The position numbers were made by a program, and so were the translations under genes. Below the pieces are notes generated by a model that saw only the letters and a program-made list of their open reading frames with translations, had not been told where the DNA came from and searched no databases. From positions 1 through 64,000 of the forward strand of contig JAJPHQ010000037.1 of NCBI GenBank assembly GCA_021325195.1: 64,000 nt of DNA, read 5' to 3'. This stretch comes from Gammaproteobacteria bacterium. Its GTDB lineage: Bacteria; Pseudomonadota; Gammaproteobacteria; Xanthomonadales; Rhodanobacteraceae. This document shows, in pieces, positions 37,501 to 44,716 of the stretch. Every line of letters begins with the position of its first letter. The stretch's first letter is position 1.

Positions 37501-38124
37501 CACCGGCAGTCCGGATCCGGCGGCAAGCTGCAGCGCCTGCGCGTTGAACGCCTCCTCTCCCTCGCGGCGGGTGCGCGTCAGTTCCAGATACAGCGCATCG
37601 CCGAACGAACGGCGCAGCCGGTCCAGCGCCGCGCGCGCGGCGCGTTCGCGGCCGGCCGCGAGCAGGCGGCCGCATTCGCCGTCGCGTCCCGTGACCGCGA
37701 TCAGTCCATCCCGGGTTTCGTCCAGCCAGTCGAACGCGATCTGCGCGCGGCCGCCGTGCTGGCCTTCCAGCCAGGCACGCGACACCAGCTTCGAAAGGTT
37801 GAGATAGCCGGTGCGGTTGCGGCACAGCAGTGTCAATCGATGCGGACGCATGATGTCCGCAGGATCCGTCACCCACAGGTCGCAGCCCGCGATCGGCTTG
37901 ATCCCGGCGTATTCCGCCGCGCGGTAGAACTTGACCAGCGCGAACAGGTTGGAATCGTCCGTCAATGCCAACGCCGGCATCCCGAATTCCGCGGCGCGGC
38001 TCACCAGGTTCGGCTGCTTGGCCCTGGCAGGATCGCCGTATTCGGGCTTCTCCGGGATCCGGATGGTGGAATCGCGCAGCGAATATTCGCTGTGGATGCG
38101 GAGATGAACGTGACGGATCGGCAT
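34525..38124 (-). CDS. dnaE: DNA polymerase III alpha subunit
   Basis: Replicative DNA polymerase catalytic subunit, 1199 residues. The N-terminal PHP domain begins HVHLRIHSEYSLRDS. The polymerase core has the catalytic aspartates in MPDFDVDFCMERRDEV and VKFDFLGLRTL, with GPGRGSGAGS and FEKFAGYGFNKSHA-type blocks (here QMEKFAGYGFNKSHAAAYS). The HhH, OB-fold and C-terminal tau-binding domains complete it. Start at the ATG at 38124 (MPIRHVHL); the frame stays open upstream, but that stretch is antisense of rnhB. Not overlapping rnhB, from which it is separated by 172 nt with two hairpins. Confidence 0.97.
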   Translation of the reverse strand: MPIRHVHLRIHSEYSLRDSTIRIPEKPEYGDPARAKQPNLVSRAAEFGMPALALTDDSNLFALVKFYRAAEYAGIKPIAGCDLWVTDPADIMRPHRLTLLCRNRTGYLNLSKLVSRAWLEGQHGGRAQIAFDWLDETRDGLIAVTGRDGECGRLLAAGRERAARAALDRLRRSFGDALYLELTRTRREGEEAFNAQALQLAAGSGLPVLASNDVRFLEADDFEAHEARVCIQQGHLLADPRRPHEYSSEQWLKPAGAMEELFADIPEALDNTVELAKRCNLELAFGRYYLPAFPVPQPHTLESWIRERACTGLRKRLAENGIAPGFAEDDYANRLDSELDVIVKMGFAGYFLIVADFIGWARSRDIPVGPGRGSGAGSVAAWALGITDLDPLRFGLLFERFLNPERVSMPDFDVDFCMERRDEVIAYVADKYGREQVSQIITYGSMAAKAVLRDCGRVLGMPYGQVDRIAKLIPRMPLDLTLGDALGRSAKSRQEPERVVGEFCDLYRDDEEARTLIDLALKLEGLTRNAGKHAGGVVIAPSALTDFAPLYCEPGGEGVVTQFDKDDVEAVGLVKFDFLGLRTLTIIDWAVKAINARRQRTGETPLDIAKIPLDDAETYRLFREARTVAVFQFEGGGMQRLLKDARPDRFEDLIALNSLFRPGPMELIPNYVARKHGREPVIYPDPRVEPILKETYGIMVYQEQVMQMAQIVGGYSLGAADLLRRAMGKKIPAEMAKHRAVFRDGAVQNGVPERKADAIFDQMEKFAGYGFNKSHAAAYSLVAYQTAWLKVHFPAEFMAATMSSEMDDTDKLVQFIEDARASGLEVLPPDVNASDWRFVAVEEKSGAAPRGTIRYGLGAIKGVGRAVCEAIVAARAADGPFRDLADFCTRIEPGRLNKRVLEALIQSGAMDSLDANRATLMAQLPEAVRAAEQHQRDRESGQNDMFGAALAPVVAVTLTAPVQPDWPLERKLAGERATLGHYLSGHPTDPWRELLRQLASCPLGEIAERWQPPAPRNGDDEENRWRRPQETPWTAAGMVVRQRRRGDSAAFVRIEDWSGALEVGFYRETLQQYAPLLQSDAILVVEGGLALDDFSGELQLRARNAWTLDQACERCARVLRVGVNGIDARFVGAFKRALAGHCGGATPLLLTGYRNAAGSADLRLGNDWKVRVDTGLLRALAEVPGVKSVAPVLARPAAG

Positions 38125-38171
38125 GACGGGCGTCGTGATTTCCCGGCAAGCGTATTGCCCTCGGGCGGGAG

Positions 38172-38193
38172 CGGCAAGCTTGACAGCTTGCCG
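38172..38193. terminator. Hairpin between rnhB and dnaE
   Basis: Perfect 9-bp stem CGGCAAGCT-TGAC-AGCTTGCCG. It is about 100 nt past rnhB and 48 nt before dnaE, so it could end the rnhB transcript or lie in the dnaE leader. Confidence 0.4.
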
Positions 38194-38264
38194 GCGGCGC
38201 ATTCGACGTGGCGGGCTCGCCGCATGACCGATCTGCCCGTGCTTTTCCGCGCGGATGGCTCGGG

Positions 38265-38288
38265 TTGCTTTCCCCGAAAGGAAAGCAA
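38265..38288 (-). terminator. Terminator-like hairpin after rnhB
   Basis: TTGCTTTCC and GGAAAGCAA form a perfect 9-bp stem with a 6-nt loop, 9 nt beyond the rnhB stop. No T-run follows. It would close the long rseP-to-rnhB transcript. Confidence 0.5.
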
Positions 38289-38296
38289 TCCGCGCG

Positions 38297-38929
38297 TCAG
38301 GAGGCGCGCGTAACCAGGACGGGGATGTCTCGCGAGCATTCGGCGTCGAAACCGTTGCGCGAGACCGCTCGCGCTTCGCGCACCGGCGCGAAGCTGCGCC
38401 GGTGTTCGGGGCAGGGGCCGAGCCGGCGCAGGGCTTCGAGGTGGTCGGGCGTGGGATAGCCCTTGTGCCGCGCGAAACCGTAGCCGGGCCAGCGCGCGTC
38501 GTGCCCGGCGAGAATGCGGTCGCGGGCGACTTTCGCGAGGATCGAAGCCGCGCTGATCGCGGGCTCGCTGGCGTCGCCGCGCACGATCGCACGGGCGGGG
38601 CAGGGCAGCGACGTCGGGAGGCGGTTGCCGTCGATCAGCGCCAGCGAGGGCACCACCGCCAGGGCTTCCAGCGCGCGCGTCATGCCCAGCAGCCTCGCAT
38701 TGAGAATGTTGAGGCGGTCGATTTCGGCGGCTTCCACGCGCACGACGGCATGCGCCAACGCGCGTTCGATGATCCGCGCGAACAGCGTCTCGCGCCGCCC
38801 GGCGGAAAGCCGTTTGGAATCGGCCAGCCCCTCGATCGGGCGTGCGGGATCGAGGATCACCGCGGCCACCACCACGGGTCCGGCCAGCGGTCCGCAGCCG
38901 GCCTCGTCCACGCCGGCGACGTGCACCAT
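38297..38929 (-). CDS. rnhB: Ribonuclease HII
   Basis: Removes ribonucleotides from RNA-DNA hybrids. The family signature [15 protein letters not shown] with the catalytic Asp-Glu pair is at the N-terminus; a further acidic residue is in [11 protein letters not shown], and [14 protein letters not shown] is also diagnostic. Product 210 residues. The ATG at 38929 overlaps the stop of the upstream LTA-synthase-like gene by one base (TGATG), indicating coupled translation; an in-frame ATG at 38962 would lie deeper in that gene. Confidence 0.95.
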   Translation of the reverse strand: MVHVAGVDEAGCGPLAGPVVVAAVILDPARPIEGLADSKRLSAGRRETLFARIIERALAHAVVRVEAAEIDRLNILNARLLGMTRALEALAVVPSLALIDGNRLPTSLPCPARAIVRGDASEPAISAASILAKVARDRILAGHDARWPGYGFARHKGYPTPDHLEALRRLGPCPEHRRSFAPVREARAVSRNGFDAECSRDIPVLVTRAS

Positions 38930-40701
38930 CACTTCAGGTCGTCCAGACGGCCGAACACCCACGCGCGGTAAGACTCGCGCAGCGCGGCATTGCGGCAGTC
39001 GAGATCGTGGCCCCCGCAGCGGTCGCGCAGCAGGGTGTTGGCGACGAAGAACGGATTGCGCGGCAGGTTCGCGGCGTCCAGCAGCAGCGAACCCAGGTAC
39101 GCAATGTCGAGCACGGGATAGTTCTCGCGCCGGACCGGCAGGTTGAAACCCTTCAGCATGTAATAGGTGACGTACTGCGGATCGGCCACCTCCGGCGGCA
39201 CGCTCTTGGCCAGCGCGTTGATCGCGCCGTCGAACGACGGCTGATGATCGCCGAAATGCAGCAGCAGCACGGGACGATCGTCGGTGCGCAGCAGCGTTTC
39301 CAGCTGCGTCATCGCCGCATCGGACATCGACAGGCGCTGCAGATAGTTCGCGAGGTTGAGGTTCAGCCAGTCGTCCAGCGGCTTGTTGCCGGGAGCGAGC
39401 TTGTCCGGAAACAACGGCTGGTTGTACGGGGGCGGCAGCTCGTGCAGCGGCGTCATGTGCGGGCCGTGCTGGTGCAGGGTCAGCATGAACAGGAATACCG
39501 GCTTGCCGTCCGCCTTGCGCTTTTCCTCCGCGAACACGCGCCGGAACGCGCGCACCAGATCGGCGTCGGTGGATTCCCAGCCCAGTCCGAGCTGTTCACC
39601 GCCATAGAACGCGTCGAAGCCGTAATCGGCGTAGGCGTCGCGGCCGTTCATGAAATCGCCGTCGGTGGGATAGATCGCGACGGTGCGGTAGCCGTCCGCG
39701 CGCAGCAGGCGCGGCAGCGTGAAGCGGATCCGCGGCGCCAGATTGAACGGCGCGTAGATCCCGGCCGGACCGAACACGATGTGCGGCAGACCGGTGAGAA
39801 ACGCGAATTCGGAAGTCCAGGTGCCGCCGCCCCAGGTGTGCACGTCCAGCCAGCCGTGCGCGATGGTGTCGGAATCGGCGTGGAACATCCGCGCGTCGCA
39901 CAGTCTTGACCCACACGCGGTGAGCATGCGTGGATCGAAGGTGCTTTCCTCCAGCACCGCGACGATGTCGGGTGCGCGATGCGGATCGGCAGGGGGCGCA
40001 GCGGGCAGGTGCAGCCAGTCGTCGAGCGTGGCATCGGCAGACCGGAACGGCGGCTCGCTGGCGTGGGTGCTGCGGATAGAGACGATGAAATCGGAAATGT
40101 AGCTGCGGTCGTTCATCGCCAGCCACATGCCCTTGTCGTGCACGGCGGCGAACGGGCCGTCCGGATTCATCGCGATCGCGAGGATCGCGGCCGCGGCCAG
40201 CACGCCGCCGGCGCGCGCCAGGCGCGTCTGCCAGCGCGCCGCGGGTTTGCGGTCGCCGCGCCAGGCCGCGATCAGCAGCAGCGGGATCAGGATCAGCGCG
40301 GCCACGATCGCCGTCACCAGCAGCGGATAGCGCGACAGCGTCTTCACGATCTCGGCGTTGAAGTAGTAGATCAGGTCCGGCGCCAGCAGCGGGGTGGACA
40401 GGTAGCGGAACTTCAGCGATGCAGCCACCACCAGCACCAGCATGGGCAGACAGCCGGCGACGATGCCGAATGCCGGCCGTCCGCTGGCGGCGGTGAAGAA
40501 CAGCACCAGGCCCGCGAGGATGCAGATCGCGAACCAGCATTCGATGGCGGTCTGTTCGCCCAGCGGGCCGAAGCACAGGGTGAGCAGCAGGATCGCCGCG
40601 GCCAGGGCGAACAGCCAGCCGCGACGGAAGGACAGCGGCCCGGATGCCGGCGCCGCCGCGCGTTTCGACCGCCGACCGGGGCAATCAGGCAGTACCGGCA
40701 T
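38929..40701 (-). CDS. LTA synthase family sulfatase-fold membrane protein
   Basis: Product of 590 residues with five N-terminal membrane segments (about residues 29-180) and a periplasmic alkaline-phosphatase/sulfatase-fold domain. The nucleophile region [17 protein letters not shown] carries the conserved Thr near residue 290. Metal-site segments [16 protein letters not shown] and [10 protein letters not shown] follow. The family transfers phosphoglycerol or phosphoethanolamine to envelope glycans or lipids. It overlaps lpxB by 17 nt and rnhB by 1 nt, so it is translated within the lipid A operon. The exact substrate is not known. Confidence 0.88.
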   Translation of the reverse strand: MPVLPDCPGRRSKRAAAPASGPLSFRRGWLFALAAAILLLTLCFGPLGEQTAIECWFAICILAGLVLFFTAASGRPAFGIVAGCLPMLVLVVAASLKFRYLSTPLLAPDLIYYFNAEIVKTLSRYPLLVTAIVAALILIPLLLIAAWRGDRKPAARWQTRLARAGGVLAAAAILAIAMNPDGPFAAVHDKGMWLAMNDRSYISDFIVSIRSTHASEPPFRSADATLDDWLHLPAAPPADPHRAPDIVAVLEESTFDPRMLTACGSRLCDARMFHADSDTIAHGWLDVHTWGGGTWTSEFAFLTGLPHIVFGPAGIYAPFNLAPRIRFTLPRLLRADGYRTVAIYPTDGDFMNGRDAYADYGFDAFYGGEQLGLGWESTDADLVRAFRRVFAEEKRKADGKPVFLFMLTLHQHGPHMTPLHELPPPYNQPLFPDKLAPGNKPLDDWLNLNLANYLQRLSMSDAAMTQLETLLRTDDRPVLLLHFGDHQPSFDGAINALAKSVPPEVADPQYVTYYMLKGFNLPVRRENYPVLDIAYLGSLLLDAANLPRNPFFVANTLLRDRCGGHDLDCRNAALRESYRAWVFGRLDDLK

Positions 40702-42130
40702 GGGGGCGTTCCGGTACTGGTGCGGCGAGCAGGTGTCCGATCACGCGGGCCGCCGCGGCCGCCGCGCCGCCGCCTGCGTGCAGCGACAGGTGCAGGCGTT
40801 CAAAGACGTTGACCATGCCCGCGCGCCGGGCCCGTTCCCGGAACAGGCGCAGTACCTCATCCGCGAGTTTTTCGGGTGTGCAATCGTGCTGCATCAGTTC
40901 AGGCACCACGCCTTCGCCCGCGAGAATGTTGGGCAGCGAATACACCTTCGTCTTCAGCATGCCGAGACCGCGGACGATGCCGTAGGTCAACGGCGCAATA
41001 CGATACCCCACCACCATCGGCCGTTTTGCCAGCATCGCTTCCAGCGCGGCGGTGCCCGAGGCCAGCAGCACCACGTCGGCGGCCACCAGCGCGCGATGGG
41101 CCTGGCCGTCCAGAAGCACGGGACCCGGGACTCGGGACTCGGGACTCGGTGATGGTTTGGAACTTGATGTTTTCAGTGCAGCGCTATCTGTAGTCAAGGC
41201 GCTTGATGTCTCGGCAATTGATGCACGTTCTGCTTTTTCGAGTCCCGAGTCCCGAGAAACTCGCCGCTCCTGCGGCTCGCCCTCCGGGCCGGCTTCGCCG
41301 TTCGCTTCGGCATCCTGCCTTCGCAGTCCGAGTCCCGATGCTTGCAGCAGTTTCTCGAGTTCAGCGCGGCACCCGGCATTCGCCGCCGGGATCACGATCT
41401 GCAGGTTCGGGATTGCTTCGGCGACACGCTGTGCAGCATCCACGAAGATCGCGCCGAGGCGATGGATTTCGGACAGCCGGCTGCCGGGCAGCACGGCCAG
41501 CACCGTCGCGTTTTGGTCGAGTCCAAGTTCGCGCCGCGCGGCGCCGCGATCCGGCACCAGCGGGAAACGGTCGGCCAGCGGGTGGCCCACGAATTGCGCA
41601 TTCACCCCGTAGCGCGCATAGATCGCGGGTTCCATCGGGAACAGGCACAGCACGCAGTCGGCACTTTCGCCCATTTTCGCGGCGCGGCGTTCGCGCCACG
41701 CCCATACCGACGGACTGACGTAGTGCACGGTGCGGATTCCGGCACGCTTCAGCCGCTTCTCCAGCCCGAGATTGAAATCCGGCGCATCCACGCCGATGAA
41801 CATGTCCGGTTTCAGCGCGGCAATCCGTTTTACAAGAGCAGAACGCAGCCGCAGCAGGCGTGGCAGATGCCGCAGCACTTCCGCCAGTCCCATCACCGAC
41901 AGTTCGCCGATGTCATGCCAGCAATCCATGCCAGCGTCGCGCATGCGCGGGCCCCCGACACCGACGAAACGCGCGTCGGGAAAACGCAGGCGCAGTGCCT
42001 CGATCAGGTCGGCGCCCAGCTGGTCGCCGGAATCCTCGCCCGCGACGAGGGCGAAAACGGGGCCCGGGGGGCGGGGACCGATGGTCGTAAGGGGCGGTGC
42101 GCCACCGGCATCGTTGGCAGACTCGTTCAT
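40685..42130 (-). CDS. lpxB: Lipid-A-disaccharide synthase with repeat-derived insertion
   Basis: Joins UDP-2,3-diacylglucosamine and lipid X to make the lipid A disaccharide, at the inner membrane. Family blocks are AGEDSGDQLGADLI, VDAPDFNLGL, YVSPSVWAWRE, FVGHPLADR, VLPGSR and LLASGTAALEAMLAKRPMVVGYR. The product is 481 residues where about 390 is usual. The excess is an insert of about 74 residues at residues 265-338, between LEKLLQAS and VLLDGQAHRAL. It is encoded by a heptad array, about 90 nt of unrelated sequence and repeat copy C. The frame is intact and all catalytic blocks remain. Confidence 0.93.
   Translation of the reverse strand: MNESANDAGGAPPLTTIGPRPPGPVFALVAGEDSGDQLGADLIEALRLRFPDARFVGVGGPRMRDAGMDCWHDIGELSVMGLAEVLRHLPRLLRLRSALVKRIAALKPDMFIGVDAPDFNLGLEKRLKRAGIRTVHYVSPSVWAWRERRAAKMGESADCVLCLFPMEPAIYARYGVNAQFVGHPLADRFPLVPDRGAARRELGLDQNATVLAVLPGSRLSEIHRLGAIFVDAAQRVAEAIPNLQIVIPAANAGCRAELEKLLQASGLGLRRQDAEANGEAGPEGEPQERRVSRDSGLEKAERASIAETSSALTTDSAALKTSSSKPSPSPESRVPGPVLLDGQAHRALVAADVVLLASGTAALEAMLAKRPMVVGYRIAPLTYGIVRGLGMLKTKVYSLPNILAGEGVVPELMQHDCTPEKLADEVLRLFRERARRAGMVNVFERLHLSLHAGGGAAAAAARVIGHLLAAPVPERPHAGTA
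41120..41149 (+). repeat. GGGACTC heptad array inside lpxB
   Basis: Tandem GGGACCC followed by three GGGACTC and GG, matching the array at 3972-4001. It forms one end of the 222-bp insertion in lpxB. Confidence 0.85.
41240..41337 (+). repeat. 98-bp structured repeat, copy C (inside lpxB)
   Basis: Same orientation on the plus strand as copy A and antisense to lpxB. It differs from copy A at only two or three positions and is bounded by GAGTCCC heptads. It is read through by lpxB as [16 protein letters not shown] and onward. Confidence 0.9.
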
Positions 42131-42268
42131 GCGAAAGGCGTAACCGCGATGATCGCGCAGAGATGGCTCATGGCTGCCGACAAGACGACAGTGTGCGTCC
42201 CGGACTTGTTCGAGCCGTGCGCACCCCGAGTTGCACTTTACATGGTCCCGGGTCCCCGATCCCTGGTC

Positions 42269-43048
42269 CTATCGCACCAGCGCCCGTTCGCTGCGGTCGA
42301 TGAATTCGACCAGTGCGCGCACGTCCTCGCTCGCCGTCGCCTGTTCCTCCAGCGCGCTGCGTGCGTCGGCCAGCGTCTTGTGCGACAGGTACAGGGTGCG
42401 ATACGCACGCTTGATCGCGGCGATCCGCTTGACGTTGAAGCCGCGCCGCTTCAGGCCTTCGGCGTTGACCCCGCGCGGCACCGCGAACTGTCCGGCCACG
42501 TAGATGAACGGCGGCACGTCGCGGTTGATCGCCGCGTACATCGCGGCGAACGCGTGCGCGCCGATCTTGCAGAACTGGTGCACGCCCGCGAAACCGCCTA
42601 GCACCACGAAGTCGCCGATCTCGACGTGGCCGGCCAGGGTGGTGTTGTTGGCGAAAATGGTGTGGCTGCCGATCGTGCAGTCGTGCGCGATGTGCACGTA
42701 GGCCATGATCCAGTTGTCGTCGCCGATCCGGGTCACGCCGCCGCCCTCGCCGGTGCCGCGGTTGATGGTGACGAATTCGCGGATGGTGTTGCCGTCGCCG
42801 ATCACCAGCTCGCTGCGTTCGCCGTGGTATTTCTTGTCCTGCGGATCGCCACCGATCGCCGCGTGCGAGGCGATGTGGTTGCCGCGCCCGATCCGTGCCG
42901 GGCCCTGGATCACCGCATGGGCGCCGATGCTGCAGCCCGCGCCGATCTCGACTTCCGCGCCGATCACGGCGTAGGGGCCGACGCTGACATCGGCGGCGAG
43001 CCTGGCGCCCGGATCGACGATGGCGGTGGGATGAACGCCGCCGCTCAC
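42269..43048 (-). CDS. lpxA: UDP-N-acetylglucosamine acyltransferase
   Basis: First enzyme of lipid A synthesis: 3-O-acylation of UDP-GlcNAc from hydroxyacyl-ACP. Left-handed beta-helix of hexapeptide repeats ([23 protein letters not shown]), with the catalytic His in [13 protein letters not shown] and the C-terminal helical domain ([12 protein letters not shown]). Product 259 residues from a GTG at 43048 that overlaps the fabZ stop (GTGA). An in-frame ATG six codons upstream lies inside fabZ and is less likely. Confidence 0.96.
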   Translation of the reverse strand: MSGGVHPTAIVDPGARLAADVSVGPYAVIGAEVEIGAGCSIGAHAVIQGPARIGRGNHIASHAAIGGDPQDKKYHGERSELVIGDGNTIREFVTINRGTGEGGGVTRIGDDNWIMAYVHIAHDCTIGSHTIFANNTTLAGHVEIGDFVVLGGFAGVHQFCKIGAHAFAAMYAAINRDVPPFIYVAGQFAVPRGVNAEGLKRRGFNVKRIAAIKRAYRTLYLSHKTLADARSALEEQATASEDVRALVEFIDRSERALVR

Positions 43049-43512
43049 GCGCCGCGTTCCGCGCACATCAGGTCGCAGGTCGCGGCGTCCCTGCCGTCCA
43101 CCACCGCGCGCGCGGTGAACAGGCCCATGCCGCGGATCAGGCGTTTCAACTGCACTTCCAGCCGCAGTTGATCGCCCGGCACCACCGGACGCAGGAAGCG
43201 CGCGTTGTCCACCTTGGCGAGGTAATACATCGCGCCGTCGTCCCCCGACTGCGGATGCGACAGGCCGATCAGCAGGCCCGAGGCCTGCGCCAGCGCCTCC
43301 ACGATCAGCACGCCCGGCATCACCGGATGGCCCGGGAAATGGCCCTGGAAAAACGGCTCGTTGAGCGTGACGTTCTTGATCGCGGTGATCCGCTGGTCCG
43401 GCACCAGTTCGACCACGCGATCGACCAGCAGGAACGGATAGCGGTGCGGCAGGATCGCCGCGATCCGTTCGGCATCGACCGGCAGGGTCACGCGGCTGGC
43501 GGCTTCATTCAT
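43045..43512 (-). CDS. fabZ: 3-hydroxyacyl-ACP dehydratase FabZ
   Basis: Dehydrates 3-hydroxyacyl-ACP in fatty acid elongation and so competes with LpxA/LpxD for hydroxymyristoyl-ACP. Hot-dog fold of 155 residues. Active-site His is in [16 protein letters not shown] and Glu in [23 protein letters not shown] at the N-terminus is characteristic. It overlaps lpxD by 8 nt upstream and lpxA by 4 nt downstream. Confidence 0.97.
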   Translation of the reverse strand: MNEAASRVTLPVDAERIAAILPHRYPFLLVDRVVELVPDQRITAIKNVTLNEPFFQGHFPGHPVMPGVLIVEALAQASGLLIGLSHPQSGDDGAMYYLAKVDNARFLRPVVPGDQLRLEVQLKRLIRGMGLFTARAVVDGRDAATCDLMCAERGA

Positions 43513-44551
43513 CGTTGCGTTCCTTGTGCGGTGCCCGCCCTTCCAGTGCGGCGAGGCGACGGGCCATGTCGTCCAGCTGGCGGATGCGCGCGGTGTTGCG
43601 CCGCCAGCGGCGGTTTTCCTCCAGCGGTGCGCCGGACGAATAGGTGCCGGGCTCGCGGATCGAATGGGTCACGAGGCTCATCGCGGTGATGGTAACCCGA
43701 TCGGCGATTTCGAGGTGACCCAGCACGCCGGCGCCGCCGCCGATCAGGCAGTCACGGCCGATCCTCGCGCTGCCAGCGACCGCGGAACAGCCGGCCAGCG
43801 CGGTGTGCGCGCCGATCACCACGTTGTGCGCGATCTGGATCTGGTTGTCGAGGCGCACGTCTTCCTCGAGCACGGTGTCATCCAGGGCACCGCGGTCGAT
43901 GGTGGTGTTGGCGCCGATCTCGCAATCGTCGCCCACGCGCACGCCGCCCAGTTGCGGCACCTTGACCCAGCCGTCCTCGCCGCGTGCGATGCCGAAACCG
44001 TCGGAACCCAGCACCGCACCGGCGTGGACCAGCACGCGTTTGCCGAGCCTGACACGCGTCACCAGCGTGACCCGCGCTACCAGCCGCGACTGCGCGCCCA
44101 CCGTGCAGCCCGGTCCCACGATGCAGTGCGGACCCAGCACCGCGCCGGCTTCCACGACCGCACCGTCTTCGATCACGCAACACGCTCCGATGCTGGCGGC
44201 CGGATCGATGCGCGCGCCGGACGCGATCACCGCGGTGGGATGTACGCCCGCTGCGGGGGCGGGCGCACGCTCGAACAGCACCGCGATCCGCGCAAAGGCG
44301 AGATAAGGGTCCTTCGCGATCAGCGCCGGCACGGGACACGCGGGGGCATGTTCGGCGCGCAGCACCACCGCACCGGCGCGCGTTTTCGGCAGATCGGCGG
44401 CGTAACGCGGATTGGCCAGGAACGCGAGTTGGTCATCCTGCGCCTTCGCGAGACTGGCGACACCCCGGATCACGCGCATGCCGTCGCCGCGCCGTTCCAG
44501 TCCGAACCGGGCGGCAAGCTCATCGATGCGAAAACCGGTTGATCGTTCCAT
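43505..44551 (-). CDS. lpxD: UDP-3-O-(3-hydroxyacyl)glucosamine N-acyltransferase
   Basis: Third step of lipid A synthesis, adding the N-linked hydroxyacyl chain. The N-terminal uridine-binding domain (SLAKAQDDQLAFLANPRY) precedes the hexapeptide beta-helix. The catalytic His is in QIQIAHNVVIGAHT, and GSDGFGIARG is a family hallmark. Product 348 residues with a C-terminal helical tail. Start at the ATG at 44551; an in-frame ATG nine codons upstream is possible. No skp/ompH gene lies between bamA and lpxD, unlike in enterobacteria. Confidence 0.96.
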   Translation of the reverse strand: MERSTGFRIDELAARFGLERRGDGMRVIRGVASLAKAQDDQLAFLANPRYAADLPKTRAGAVVLRAEHAPACPVPALIAKDPYLAFARIAVLFERAPAPAAGVHPTAVIASGARIDPAASIGACCVIEDGAVVEAGAVLGPHCIVGPGCTVGAQSRLVARVTLVTRVRLGKRVLVHAGAVLGSDGFGIARGEDGWVKVPQLGGVRVGDDCEIGANTTIDRGALDDTVLEEDVRLDNQIQIAHNVVIGAHTALAGCSAVAGSARIGRDCLIGGGAGVLGHLEIADRVTITAMSLVTHSIREPGTYSSGAPLEENRRWRRNTARIRQLDDMARRLAALEGRAPHKERNDE

Positions 44552-44716
44552 TCGCCCCGTCGAATGCCGTGCAAACACCGAAAGCAGCGCCGTCCGCGAA
44601 GGAACGCCGATGCACGCGAATCGGCCCGACCGCGCGACGCGTTTCGTTGCCGCGCCCGGATTATATTTGCGTCCGTCCGCGGAGCGTCCTGCCCGTGGCC
44701 CCGATCGTCGGGCTGC

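Noticed and set aside
35111-38149. Long open frame overlapping dnaE in another frame of the same strand
   Set aside because: Arg/Ala/Gly-rich shadow of dnaE with no domain.
42240-42270. Fourth heptad-like copy (GGTCCCGGGTCCCCGATCCC) between lpxA and lpxB
   Set aside because: Only loosely resembles the GGGACCC heptad and lacks the 98-bp core; could be chance in GC-rich DNA.
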